A DNA stretch of 64,000 nucleotides, from the NCBI GenBank assembly GCA_015698045.1, contig BLAL01000252.1, positions 992,001 to 1,056,000 of the forward strand, given 5' to 3'. The notes under the pieces were generated by a model, which had not been told where the DNA came from, did not search any database, and saw nothing but the letters and a program-made list of their open reading frames with translations. The translations under genes were made by a program, and so were the position numbers. Positions 1-12,465 of the stretch are shown piece after piece (the first letter of the stretch is position 1; every line of letters starts with the position of its first letter). This stretch comes from Rhizophagus clarus (lineage: Eukaryota; Glomeromycota; Glomeromycetes; Glomerales; Glomeraceae).

Positions 1-295
1 GCTCCACAAGATCCTCAAAGTCAATACACACCTCAAACTCAAGATGGGGTAAACATAATTCTATCGTTATTAATTTACTTTGATTCTTAAAATATTTATA
101 TTTTTAACTCAAACCATTATTCTATAGCAACCTCAATATCAAGCGTTCCAAAATGATAGTTACGGTGGAGCTTCATGTGAAAATGACGCCAAGGCTTTGA
201 CTAAGTGTTTGGAATTAAATAACCATAATATCAGTCTTTGTCAATATTATTTAGATAATCTCAAAGCTTGTCAACAAATGTCTTCTCAATTTTAA
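1..295 (+). CDS. CHCHD2/Mix17-type twin-CX9C mitochondrial protein, 3' end only
   Basis: Partial gene entering from the left edge. Exon 1..48 reads in frame and ends in GGG before a GTAAAC donor. An intron 49..127 ends in CTATAG, and the last exon runs 128..295 with a TAA stop. The visible 71 residues are a Gln/Pro-rich stretch, then a C-terminal CHCH domain with two perfect CX9C motifs (C-ENDAKALTK-C and C-QYYLDNLKA-C) separated by ten residues. Known for this family: import into the intermembrane space by the Mia40 relay, two disulphides, and a role in respiratory-chain and cristae function. The C-terminal CHCH after a Q/P-rich linker fits CHCHD2/CHCHD10 (yeast Mix17) better than Cox17 or Cox19. 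The start and N-terminus lie outside the window. It converges on the nucleoporin gene 200 bp downstream. Confidence 0.85.
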
Positions 296-493
296 TTTAT
301 TATTCCATGATTATTCTTAAACACAAAAAAATGAATTCATCAAGTAACGGAAACATTTTTGTTTAGCATTGATTAATTCAAATAAAATAATAATTAGCTA
401 TTCAAAAATGTACTTTGTTACTTCATAGTTTCTTAATGAAGGTGTTACTTTAAATTTGTATTAAGTCGATATCGATTTATATTACACTATTGA

Positions 494-3400
494 TCAATTG
501 AATTTTTGTTCATCGTATAAAACGTTCGAGATATCTTTAGGATTTTTCTTTAGTATTTCAAGATAAGAGTCACGTAACGCCATTAAAAGCGCTTGCAATT
601 TTTTCGATCGTACAAAATGCATGGAGAGATCGGAATTTTCTTCCACCACTGTATTGGCTAAATTAAAACTTTTTTCCAAATTTCTATTATATAAAATAAC
701 ATTGAATTATTAAATGTTTATTTAATATTTAATATATTTCTTATTACTTGAATACATACGTTGGAATAATTTCACGTGTCTCATACAATGCTTTGTGATG
801 CCGAAGTACTGCATTTGGAATATAAATATCCATTACTCGTTCCAATTCACGTATCCGAATCTCATCTTAAAAATTAAATTAGTTCATTATTTAGATATTT
901 GGACTTAAAATCAATTATTGTTACCTTCATCAGTCATCATGTTATTCGTTTCTTTTATGAAGTCAAAAACATACGATTCTAAAAATTTGTGAAAAAGAGT
1001 ATCCAAAGAACTCGTAGCTTCCTAATTCCAGCAAATTACAAAAAAAAACTATAAAATTAATATTCACAACCAACCAGAGTGCTTATAAAATTTTTTTTTT
1101 TAGTCCTTACTTTAATACTTTTATTCCAATCGCTCATTTCCTTTGAGTTAATCCTAATTCGAAATAAAATAAGTAAAGTTAAAATAAAAAAAAAAAGCAG
1201 AATAATTAATTACTTTTTGGGTTTCGACTTCCATGTTTTCCACCAAATCTCATATTGGTTATAATATTCTATCATATTGTAATAATTTTGATGCTCAACA
1301 TATACAGTATCAATTTCATCGTCTTCCAATTTCTCATATCGTATATGTGATAAGGGCGACTTTGAATTTTTTATCTCCATTATAATCTTACCCGCTACAT
1401 TCATCTTCCCCGAGGCTAAAACAATTAAATCATTGATTAATTTTAAAAGCAAAATAATAATAGTAATAATAATAATAATAATAATATAAAAGAAAATAAT
1501 AAATTAAAAATATTTTGAATAATTACCAAGAAATCGCCTGCATAAAGTATTTCCTAATTTAAGGGCTTCGCGATGTTGCTCCTTGTTAAACGTCAACCAT
1601 TCCAATGCGCGGATTTGAATTATTTCGATCGGGTTTATAAGTTCTTTCAAAGCAATTATTCTAACGTCAAATACAGCACCGTGTTTATCCTATATAATAT
1701 TGATTCGATTTATAAAATAATTTTTTCTAAAAAATAAATAAATATTTATTACATACCGCACTTTCAATTTCTTTAAATATCAATTCAAAAGTTTCTCGTG
1801 CAATGGCGATTACATTTAGACCATACTGTTCTGCCAATTTGAAAAGTTTATGACGCTCTGTATAACTTGCCGTTACATCTAATTTTATATGTAAACGTAT
1901 TAAGTTATTTATACATCATGAGGGAATCATAGTAAAAATTACCTTTTAAAAACGAGGCATAAATTTCAATAGAAATATCTCTAGGTAATTTTGAAGCATA
2001 TAACGCAATAAGCTTATTCTGATGATTTAATAATTATTAATAATTTTATTATTTTATATCAGACTGTAAAATATATAATATACCTGTCGATATTCTATTA
2101 ATAATTCAGTATATAATCTGATAATATGATCCGATTCCTTGTCAGGAGTTGGAAGCATCAAATCACGTAAATACAAAATCAAATGCGTTGCCAGCCGAAG
2201 GAAATGAACATATGCAGTCTCACTAGATAAATTTATTTAATTAATAATATATTATATAATAAAACATAATATTTAAAAATACTTATTTACTCTTCACGAC
2301 TCAGTCGTTTATCGACTAATTCCTCTTTTAATCGTTTAACTAATTCTTTTGAATCATTTAAAATAATCAGCTTTTGAATAATGTGGAACCTTTCAATATC
2401 AAGATCTCTAAAGTTATTAAACAAAGTAAGTATTTACGAATGATTTATATCAATCCTAAAATACTGAATGCTTGCCTATCGATTCTTTTTGATTCCACAA
2501 TTTCAAATATTTCATTTGGTGGAATAACTTTGGTATTTATAGGTAAATCATCGTCATCATTAACTCCCATATGTCGAACATGCTTACTAAAGTACTTTAA
2601 ATATAATAAACAAGAATATGAATGTCATTGCTAATAAATTCAAAATATTGGTACTTAGAAATTTATCAAAATACACACCTCGTCTTGTTGACACTCGATA
2701 AGGCTATGATAATAAGCCCAAACTTGATCTTCCCAGGTACGACAAACCGGAAGAATCTGAAAAATATAGTATGTTATATAACAACAAATAATCCATATTT
2801 TAAATGCGCTCAATATAATTACATTTTCATAATCACCACTGAGAACACCATATATTGCCCGATCATAAATATAAAGGCTTTCCTACAAATAAACATAAAA
2901 CATCCATGTAATTAATATTAAAACAAATATGTATAAATTATAATCATTTACCTGATTAGCACAATGATAACACGTTGCACGCCATATATGCCGGTTAATG
3001 TTACCAATTGTTGTTATAATGTCATCTTTTAACGTAAAGATTTGATTAACATTGTTAGTATTTAATAAGAACCAAGATTATATCATTCCGAACTATTCAA
3101 GGTTATTTTTCGTTATTAATCCGAGATTTGTAAACCATCAAATCCATATTAATAAATAATGGATTAGGAATTTGATATTTTAAAACTTATCTCGCCATAA
3201 CTTCAGATTCTTACACTATTCTTTCAAAGAGAAATTTTCCATAAAAAATGAATACATGAATATTTTCAAGATTTCATCCTATGAGACATTACCATCAACT
3301 TTTTCATTATATAATACAATCCCACTCATACTAGCGGTTCGCCAAAAATGACCGTTTTTATTGCTTATATCCATTGCATCGTCAACTTGACCTCTCCGTA

Positions 3401-4581
3401 AATACTCAAATATAGACCTTGCAAGCTCTTTTTCATGCTCCTAAATGAATCATAAGATAATAAATAATAAAAAAGAGATATTTGATTGAAATATTTCGAA
3501 TTTACCTGATCAAGAGAATCTAAAGCTCGCCGTGTTCTGTGAGCACCATCTGGATCAAGGTACTTGTATTCTTCTGAATTTCTTTTTTTAAGATTTAATA
3601 GAATCGAATTTTTAGTGAAAGAGCGATATTCAGGATTTGTTTCTACGGTAACAAATTCTGGTGCTATCTTCCACAACCATTGACGTACGATCTATAGAAA
3701 TTAATGCAGTTAGTTACCATTATAAATAAGAAGACAATTTCAAAATGATTAATAACTCACCCAAGCCTCAGCAAAATCCTTATTGGTCGCGAGAAGCTCA
3801 CACAAAAGCTGACCATCCGTTTGGAATGGTTTTCTTGCTTCGTCTATATTTTTTATAGGTGTGAATCGATACCTGATTGATGAAAATACAATAATATTGA
3901 ATAAAAATATTATAATAAACGCAATTTTATTGATGTTTGAAACTTTATTTACTGCGATAACAATTTTAATACATTCCAAGTATTTCGTTCAGCTTCCCAG
4001 ATTCGATATCCCCGAGAATCAGAATTGAACATCCCACTACTTTCTTCACGAAGCGTTTTAGAACTATGAGAAAATCAAAAACACTAAATTACGCGCTCAA
4101 TTCAAAACTAAATTGAACAAATATAGATTAAACTTACTATTCATCGCACATTTGTTCATATGTTTTAGGGACAGCTGTTATATCTTCCTGAGACCGTGCA
4201 TTTTCATAAACTTCAGCATACTTTTGAATTATATCATTAATAAAGTATATCCCATCTATAATGATATAATGATTATTGTTATTCACGTTAAATTTAATTA
4301 TTCATATTCCATTTATTAATAGATAAGTTTCAGACCATTTAGACTTGTTCCCAAACTGGCAATGGATGAATTTATCTGAAAAGTTAATCAATCTTTTAAT
4401 ATTAAAAGTATTAACCGAAGTAAGAATAATTGTGTATAAAACCAACAATACTGGGGACAAACAAATCGGAAGAAAAAGACTGTGGAGTGGAATATATCGG
4501 AGTATATCTTGACGTCTCTTGAAACCGCGAAACACGTGGTGTGCTAATAGAATCTACATCCATAGAAGCGCTTTGATCCAT
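494..4581 (-). CDS. NUP84: Nup84/Nup107-family nucleoporin, multi-exon
   Basis: A long minus-strand gene of more than ten short exons with introns of about 60-100 nt. Start ATG at 4581 (MDQSASMDVDS...), stop TGA at 494-496. Family-diagnostic blocks read in order: W-EAERNTW (about 4.0 kb), a segment ending W then R-QWLWKIAPEF, YKYLDPDGAHRTRRALDSLD (about 3.5 kb), the GHFWRTASMSG block (about 3.35 kb; compare the Nup107 AWRAATLEG block), and ILPVCRTWEDQVWAYYHS (about 2.7 kb), which is the LPVC-TWED--WAY signature of Nup107. The C-terminal exon 679..494 is helical and ends in YDEQKFN. Known role: member of the Y-shaped Nup84/Nup107-160 complex, the structural scaffold of the nuclear pore. The gene identity is firm. 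Exact exon borders near the 5' end (4,290-4,450), where a single 280-nt intron or an extra small exon is possible, are not settled by eye. Confidence 0.85.
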
Positions 4582-5429
4582 CTTATGTAAAAGTTTTAAG
4601 CAAGATCGCGTTTTGATTTCGTAAAGTGTTTACAGGCGCCAGAGATAATCTCGTCTTTAGTAGCATAATGGAAGCTTGATTTTATTGGTTGATGAATTTC
4701 ACAGGTTTCAAAAGAAATAGATCGTCATATCTTATAGAATCAGTAACAGAATAATAACAAAAGGATATTTCATATCAATCAGTAAGATTTTTAATGTAAC
4801 TTATCATAAATTTATATGTTTAAATTTATTATTAAAAAATAAAAATTATTCATATGGCCCAATTTTTGAAATAAAATTAATCATTATATAGTTTTTATTT
4901 TTTTAATAAAAAAAAAAAAAAAAAATCAAATAATTTTATACATATATAAACTGAGGCTAAATTATATTATTTAAAAAAAAAACCAAATCCTATCTAATAA
5001 TACAAAATCTTATTAATTAAATCACAAATTATTAAATAAATGCATAAAATATTAAATAAATTTATTTTAATCTTTAACTTTAATTGTAATTGTACTTAAT
5101 AATTTAACTTTAAAGATTTTTATATATCGGATAAAATAGGTTTTTATTTTTTAAATAAACTTTACAGAAACTTAAAAATTCTAAACAATGACAAATTAAT
5201 ATTGTAATGATATTAAATATATATTGTAATGATATTGATTTGCAAATAATATCATTATGATATCAAAATGATATCGATATATTATTGATTTGATATATCA
5301 AAATGATATTGTAAAGATATTTACTTAAAAAAATATCTAATTGATATCATATTCATATTGTTATAACAACAATAATTTTTTAAAAAATGTAAAACAAACA
5401 TAATATCAATATAAAATCGTATCAATAGT
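4582..5429. other. AT-rich intergenic DNA upstream of the nucleoporin gene
   Basis: The first 200 bp probably hold the nucleoporin promoter. The rest is A/T homopolymer and, at about 5,195-5,340, an irregular cluster of GATATC/GATATT words. No open frame or RNA gene was recognised. Confidence 0.5.
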
Positions 5430-5700
5430 ATTATTATCAGATGAAAAGTATGACTGGACTTTTAGAATTAAAGTAAGGAAAGGTAGGGAAAGCATTTTTA
5501 ATATTTTTTTTAACTAAGTAATTATTTATTTTTTTTTTATTTTTTGTAGTGTTGCCAGACAAAAAGTATGACCAGACTTTTAGAATTAAGGTAAGGAAGG
5601 GTGAAGAGGTGTTTTTTATTGTTCTTTTTTTAACTAATTAATTATTTTTTTTTCTTTTTTGTAGTGTTATTGGATAAAAAACATGATAATTAGTATATTA
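5430..5700 (+). repeat. Short tandem array of exon-like cassettes (2-3 units)
   Basis: Two clear units of about 110 bp and a decayed third. Exon-like blocks end in ACTTTTAGAATTAA(A/G) and are followed by GTAAGG donors (about 5,472 and 5,593). The intervening DNA has a T-rich tract ending TTTTTTGTAG before the next block at about 5,550 and 5,665. The middle block begins TGTTGCCAGAC, resembling the block starts in the arrays at 15 kb and 20 kb. Only the + strand carries coherent splice-like signals. Whether it is transcribed is unknown. Confidence 0.55.
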
Positions 5701-6459
5701 AAAACTAAAAAAGAATAATAAAAATAAATAAATTTGGTCTAAAATACTGAAAAAAAGTGAAAAAATAAATAAAATAAAATAAATTTTGGTAAATACTGAA
5801 TAATTTACATTTACAAAAATTAGTATTTTTTAAAAATAAATCCATATATATCTATTATAAACTCTACATAAACATAATATATAAGTTACTTTCAAATTAA
5901 CCAATCTCATCGGCAAAGTTATATCAGTTCAGATCTGCAGTGATCTGTGATTTTAGCAGATTGCCGCTTTTTTTTTATGCAATTTTGATAAAAATCTGCA
6001 CAATATTACAGATACAGCTTTTCATGTTTTTTCAACAATTTTTTTTATAAAAATCTTTAACAATCTGCAATTTTAGAGATTGCTGCACAAAATCTTTGAA
6101 GATTTTCAAGTATAACATTTTACTTTCAGTTTTGATCGATATACCATTAAACTTTTTTTTAAACTTTAAAATTTTTTTTTTTTGCAAAGAAATTTTTTTT
6201 TTATTTGATAAACTTTGCACATAAACTTTCTAATCTCTAATTTATTTCAAACTTTAATAAAACTTTTTTAAAGAGATTCTTTTTTAAAAAAAAATATATT
6301 TTTTTTTTTACATACAAAATTTTAAATAACTGCATTTTCTATATAACAGATAATACCTTTTGAAAAGTAGTTTTTTTTTTTACAACACTTTAGAAAATTT
6401 GTTTCTTTAAATGGTGTCATGAAAAAATTACCAAAGAAAAATAATTAGTATTTTTCTTA
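5701..6459. other. AT-rich spacer with CAGATCTGCAG-type words
   Basis: No gene seen. At 5,930-6,090 there are several words such as AGATCTGCAG, TTTTAGCAGATTGC and CAATCTGCAATTTTAG. Similar GCAGATTTGC words recur in the other direction at 9,290-9,460, bracketing the large cassette array between them. They may be remnants of subterminal repeats of an old transposon, but no clean terminus or target duplication was found. Confidence 0.35.
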
Positions 6460-9030
6460 GGCTTAGTTCAATGGAATAGTTAAGCTCATCAGACTTCGAA
6501 CTAAATTTCTTTAAATTTGTGTAATGATAATCTGCATATTTTGATAATCAAAAAAAATTTTATTTTTTTTCGAAAAATAATTTTAACAAAACTACTTTTC
6601 TCTCATTTCGAAGGTATAAACCTTTAAAAAAAAAACATTTTAAATATTTAATGAACATTAATTTTAGGGTTCAAATACCCTCTGAACTCATCCTAGGCGC
6701 TGCAGCTTGACTTTATTCGAAGGTAATCTACCTTAAAAAAAAATTGAAAAATGAACGCTATTAACGTTTATTAAATAAAAAAAAAAGCAATTTTTGAAGT
6801 CTAGGATAAGTTCCAGACTCTCCTTTCCCATTCCTCCTTTCCTTTCCCTTCACTCTTTCCTTTTCCTTTCTCCTTCCCTTCATATTTTCTATTAAAAACT
6901 TAAGCATGTTTTTTTGGTCTCTTTGAATATGACATTTTGGCATGTCCTTTACTTTCAGATTTTCTTGGCATTTTGGTTAGTTTATTTTTTTTTATATTAT
7001 TTTTTTTTTGTTTGAAGGCCTTCGAAAAAATATTTATATATTTTAAGTCTGAATTTCATATTTTATAGGTCCAAAATACTAAATAAGTGTGAGTTCTGAA
7101 CTCAACTTTGAAGGTAGCTTTCAAAAAAAATGATTTTTTTTTTAAATTACGACTATTATTAGTTTAAACTTACAAGAAGTGTGATGCATAATTATCCTGA
7201 TTATATTTCATGCATTTCTATTATATTATTTTATATTTTAACGAACGTTAGCTAACATTCAGTAACGTTTGTTTTACATTTTATATGTCCAGAACACTGA
7301 TGTTATGAGCTCCAGACTGAAATTTCAAAGCTAATAGACTTAGGTAAGCTTCGAAAATTAATTTTTTTAACGAACATTAACTAAAAGTTCATTTGATTTT
7401 TTATTTTAGGTTTGAAAATTCCTTTTTTTCTAATTCTTATTTAATAGAAGCTACCTAATAGTATTCATTTTGTTACTAATCACCGAAGGTACTAGGTTAA
7501 GGACTCCATTCGATGGTAACTTCAAAAGAATCATTTTTTTATTTTTACTTCAACAAACGTAACTAACGTTCAGTTTCTTTTTTTTAGTTCCAGAACTTTC
7601 ATGTTGAGGCGGTCCTGAGTATTTCAAAGGTGAAAAAACTTCGAATAAATTGTTTTATTTAACGAATGTTACTGACATTCATTTTTTTATCTTTTTTTTG
7701 GGTCTAGACGTATTCGAAGGTAAACTTTTGATTAAAATTTTTGTTTTATTTAACAAACGTTACTAACGTTTCACTTTATTTTTTTTATAGGTCTGGAATT
7801 TCATGGAACTTCAAAGGTATTCTTCGAGGTTTCTTTAAAATTTTATTTTTTTTTCATAAAAAAACGTCACTGACATTTCGGCTTTCTTTTATAGATTGCA
7901 GTTTTCCAGATGCTTTCCGAATGGAATATGGGACTTCGAAGGTATTTACCTTTGAAAATTCGATTTGTTTTTTTTTGAACAAAACGTTAACATTAACGTT
8001 TCAATTTTATTGTTTTGTAGAACATTTAACTAACCTTTCATTTTTTATTTTGTAGGTTTGCGGCTTCCAGATGCTTCCTGAACGTAATAACGCGTAATCC
8101 TGAAGGTATTTTACCTTTGAAAAAAATTAAAAATTAAAATTTTCTTTTTTTTTTGAATAAAACGCTAACTAACGTTTCATTTTTAATTTTGTAGGTCTAA
8201 GACTTTTTGGACGCATCATAGACAGAATTTCGAAGGTAAACTTCACAATTATTGATGTTTTTTTTAACAAAACATTTAGCTAATGTTTCTGTTTGATTTT
8301 ATAGGTTGCAGCTTCCAAATACCCCTGGGCTAAATTTACAGATTTCAGTTTCCAAACATAATTTTAAAGGTAAATTTCCCTTCGACTTATTAAAATTAAT
8401 AATTTTTTTTAAATGAAACATTAACTAACATTTCGATTTTCTTTTATTTTTTTTAGGTTCAAGGTTTCTGAACGTCTAATAGATGAAATTTCGAAGGTAA
8501 CCTTCGAAATTCTTTTATTTTTTTATTTTTGTTTAAACAAGACGTCAACTAACATTTTGTATGTCCTTTTGTGTAGGTTTGCGACTTTACAGTCACCTCA
8601 TGGATATAATTTCAAAGGTAAATAAATCAATACTTTCAGAATATTTTTAAAACATAAATTAATGTTTTGTTTTTATTTTGTAGACCCACAGTTTTCTGAT
8701 CGGTTACTGGATGGAATTTCGAAGGTAAACATCAAAATTCTATTTTTTTTATTTTTTGTTTAAATGAGACGTTTTGCTAATCGTCTTGTTTTTTTTGTAG
8801 GTCTAACTAAGGCAAAATTTTGAAAGTAAAAACAATCAAATTTTTTTTTCTTATTTTTGTGAAATGTAACTAACTTTCGTTTCTATTGTTTTGTAGGTTC
8901 ACAATTTCTGAAAGCTTCTTGAAATGAAATTTTGAAGGTAAGCTTCGAAATTATTTCATTTTTTTATTTAAATGAAATGTTAACTAATGTTTCGCTTTTC
9001 TTTATTGTAGGTTTACAGTTTTCTTTTGAA
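6460..9030 (+). repeat. Large degenerate tandem array of micro-exon/intron cassettes
   Basis: At least eleven, probably fifteen or more, diverged units of about 95-150 bp. From 7.5 kb on, the typical unit has an acceptor tract ending TTTTGTAG or TTTTATAG, a block of about 20-50 nt usually ending ATTTCGAAG or ACTTCGAAG, a GTAA donor, and a spacer with (T)AACTAACGTTTC or a variant that looks like a yeast-type branch point. Block starts recur near 7,787, 7,895, 8,056, 8,196, 8,305, 8,457, 8,577, 8,683, 8,801, 8,897 and 9,011. Blocks vary in length and many contain stops in all frames, so a long conserved peptide is unlikely. Spacing, donor, branch and acceptor signals stay better conserved than the blocks. 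Confidence 0.65.
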
Positions 9031-9529
9031 GTGATAATATTTCACATTTTGGCACGTTAAAAGTTGTTTATTGGAATCGAACCAACTGGAACAATGTCCA
9101 AACCATTAACAACATGATTTTGCAGTAAAGTAAAGAAAGAAAGGAAGGAAGGAAACTTTAATTTAGTATATTTAGTGAAATAGTGTAGATTTGTATTAAA
9201 TGTACTTCTAAATTTGCAAATACTTTTTTTTAATGAAATAAATTAATTGATATTAGTTAACGTTAAAATAATAATTAAATTTGTTATTTTGAAAAATTTT
9301 GCAGATTTATTTTTGAAAAATTTTGCAGGTTTTTTCGTGTTTGCAGATTTGCACAGAAATTCATGAAATTTTTCTTTGATACACATCGGCATGTCCTCAG
9401 ATTTGCGCAGAAATAAACTCTGCAGAACTGCGCAAATCTGCAGACCAAAATTTTTTTTGATGCTACACAAACTCAATTTATGGGTTTAAAAAATAATTGG
9501 ATATAAACTTTATGCAAACCCATATGTAA

Positions 9530-10066
9530 GTTATATTAGTATTATTTGGGCCATTTTGGGATCCTTATATTGGTCATATATCATAAATTTATTGGATACC
9601 TAATATTACTATAATAAATATTAAACACATATTAGATATTACTAATAAGTATCCTATATATTTTTAATATGTATCTTATATATAACTGAAATATATCAGA
9701 TATTTATAATTTATCAATTAAATCCAAATATTAATAGGTACATATCAGATATAATTTTTGCAAATATCAGATAACAGCATTTAGATTGTTGATTTAATAA
9801 TATTAATATTAATAAATTTATAATTTAAATACACATAATTTAATTCATTTAATTATATAAAAGTTTTATTTATTTTAATTAATAATAAAAAAATTATACA
9901 AAAAATATAAAAAAAAATTCACTAAGTATTAGCAAAAGAAAAGGAACTTCAATAAAAATTTTTTTTACATTATAGTATTAATATTAATATTAGTATAAAA
10001 GTTAGTAAAAGTAGAAAAAAAATGTTAATAAAAAGATATAAAATATAAGTATTAATGTTAGTCACA
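9530..10066 (+). repeat. Decayed direct copy of the left arm of the 11.4-16.1 kb element
   Basis: The order of words matches about 11,560-12,190: ATCATA(A/G)ATTTATTGG, AATAAGTATCCTATATAT, AAATTTAATTCATTTAATT, AAAAGTTTTATTTAT, AATAATAAAAAAATTATACA, AATTCACTA, AAAGGAAC, and runs of AATGTTAGT. The copy has fewer G and C than the 11.5 kb version (for instance GGATACC against GGGTACC), as expected if it is older and has decayed by C-to-T and G-to-A changes. Its outer terminus could not be placed. Confidence 0.6.
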
Positions 10067-10600
10067 GGTCGAATGAAAAAAAATCAGATTTTGCTCTATT
10101 TAAAATAGCCTTGCCGACTTCAATATAGAATATGCCATATTTTGCTTATTTTAGTATAGCCATATCTATTTTTGCCGATTTTTGTTAAATTCCGATTTTT
10201 CAGTCATAAATGCTGATTTTAGTGGCCGATTTTTACCTTTTTTTAAATAAATGCCAATATTTAAACCGGAGATATTATATTTATTATATACTTTACCGCT
10301 TTTCGTATAGTTCGAATAAAGGATTTTATCTTATTTAAAATGCCCTTGCCGACTTCAATAAGGCTTTGCCGATTATTTTACTAATTTTTTGCTGATTTTT
10401 GTTAACTTCTGATTTTTCATCCAGAAATGCTGATCTTAGCGGCCAATTTTTACCTTTTTTTTAATTAAATGCCGATATTTAAACCGAAGATATTATATTT
10501 AGTGTAAACTTTACCGCTTTTGACACAGGTCAAATAAAGATTTTACTCTATTTAAAATAGCCTTTGCCAATATTCAAATTATAATATTTCGTAATTTTAC
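10067..10600 (+). repeat. Tandem repeat, about 225-bp unit, 2.3 copies
   Basis: Unit 1 starts at about 10,067 (ACAGGTCGAAT, then CTATTTAAAATAGCC, TTGCCGACTTC, TAGTGGCCGATTTTTACC, AAACCGGAGATATTATATTT). Unit 2 starts at about 10,300 with the same word order. A third, partial unit begins at about 10,519 and stops after AAAATAGCCTTTGCC. No coding potential was seen. Confidence 0.75.
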
Positions 10601-11128
10601 ATCATAGGATTTTTGAAATTATTTATTATACTAATAAATATAAGATACTATTCTAAATATTCTACTTGTTTTGTACATTGAATTTCCAGTTGGTTCGATT
10701 TCACAAATAATAACTGAAGTATTCATAAGGTTGAACAGTGATAATCGAAACTGATGAGATTGCATTGATAAGGTCTATTCTTAAAAAGTTAATTAATCAC
10801 ATTTAATTAAACGCTATTAGTTGTACTATTTTTTTTTTTTCAAAAAAAAAAAACTTTCTTTCTAAAAGAAGAGTCTGCCTCCTATACCATTTGCCATCGT
10901 GCATAGTGTGTTATAGGAAAAGTGGGCTAGGTGGCCACCTAAAGTTTGTAAATAACTCTGGTACCAAAGTTGATGATCTATTTACTATACATAGACCTCT
11001 CGCTTCGAATTTTAGTTATGATAATTCCGCCTCCTCTGTCGCATTATTCGTTAAAGTCTAAATAGATATCATTATGACTTATGAGTAAAATATTTACAAT
11101 AATAATGTAAATTCTTTAATCATAGTTA
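10601..11128. other. Spacer, nothing recognised
   Basis: Moderately AT-rich DNA with an A/T homopolymer near 10,830-10,855. The slightly GC-richer stretch 10,865-11,040 is probably a relic of another repeat. No open frame, tRNA or terminal repeat could be supported. Confidence 0.4.
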
Positions 11129-11381
11129 AAATAGGCATGATGGGATAACTCATATATCATGAGCTCTGTCTGTGCGAAGTGCTGTTTTATTTATAATCAA
11201 AGTAGACTTAAGTCGTAAGTAACTTTGATTATCATTGATTAGGAAAATACATGCAATGAAAATCCTTTATCAAGGGATAAAATAGGTATAATGGGATAAC
11301 TCATATATCATGAGCTCTGTCTGTGCGAAGTGCCGTTTTATTTATAATCAAAGTAGGCTTAAGTTATAAGTAACTTGATTA
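11129..11381 (+). repeat. Direct duplication of a 105-bp segment at 150-bp spacing
   Basis: AAAATAGGCATGATGGGATAACTC... at 11,129 and AAAATAGGTATAATGGGATAACTC... at 11,279 share the following TCATGAGCTCTGTCTGTGCG and continue together to the word AACTTGATTA. The second copy ends exactly at the target-site duplication (TTA, 11,379-11,381) of the transposon that starts at 11,382, so the transposon sits inside the end of this repeat. Confidence 0.8.
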
Positions 11382-11394
11382 CACCGGTTAAAAT

Positions 11395-11760
11395 CGATGC
11401 TATCGGGTACATATCGGGTATATATCGGGTACCTGATATGTACCCGATATGTGTGAAATATGTGTATGCTATTTAATAATACTACACATATCAGGTACCC
11501 GATATGTACCCGTCAGATGCAGAAAATTGGTGACATATAACATACATATCGGGTACATTTCTCATACATATTGGGTAGTTAAATATCGGTTACATATCAT
11601 AGATTTATTGGGTACCCGATATATTTTAAAAAAATATCAGACAGATATTATACACTTATCGGATAGTGCTAATAAGTATCCTATATATACCCGATATGTA
11701 TCCTATTTGTATTTGAAATATAAGCATAATTTCATAATTTTCACACATATCAGATAGCCG
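11395..11760. repeat. Subterminal GGGTACC / ATATCGGGT repeats, left arm
   Basis: At least ten direct and inverted copies of ATATCGGGTAC-like words, several forming the self-complementary core TATCGGGTACCCGATA. The same words recur in the right arm at 15,890-16,090. By analogy with plant CACTA elements these may be binding sites for the element's own DNA-binding protein. Confidence 0.65.
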
Positions 11761-12465
11761 AAAAGTATAGCATTTATGGGGCATTAATAGTAGTAGATTT
11801 ATAATTTAAATACAATTGTAATTTAAAAGTAATTTAATTCATTTAATTGTAATTACTGAAAGTTTTATTTATATTTTCAATCGATAATAAAAAAAATATT
11901 ATACAAAAAATATTATAAAAAAAATTCACTACTCTTTACACAAATTTACAATTAATGTTCACTTGTTTGCTTGTTTTCATTTCATTATATCTATTTAATT
12001 TGAAAGAAAGTAAAATGTTAGTAATAAAAGTGTTAGTATGAATATTAGTAGAAGTGTTAGCAAAAGAAAAGGAACGTTAATAAAAAATTTTTACATTAGA
12101 AAGTGTTAGTATTAATGTTAGTATGAAAGTTAGTAGAAGTAGAAAAGGAACGTTAATAAAAAAAAATATAAAGTATAAGTATTAATGTTAGTGTTAATGT
12201 TAGTAGAAGTGTTAGTAAAAGTAAGAAATAAAAAATGTTTAACAGTAGAACATTGTTAGTAGGAACGTTAGTAGGAGGAAACACATTAGAAAAAAATATT
12301 AGTAAGAGTGTTAACAGGATGGAAAAAGAAATTTCAACAAAAAATGTACCTTTGTATTTATTTTTTAGAAAAACCAATAAAGTAAAAAACTCGATAGTAG
12401 AACATTGTTTAGGACGTTAGTGAGAAGAAATACATTGGAAAAATATATTAATAAGAGTGTTAAGA

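Noticed and set aside
6461..6520. tRNA-like A box (TAGTTCAATGG) followed by CAGACTTCGAACT
   Set aside because: No acceptor stem can be closed and the B box is not GGTTCGANNCC. It fits better as one of the exon-like blocks after a TTTCTTAG acceptor.
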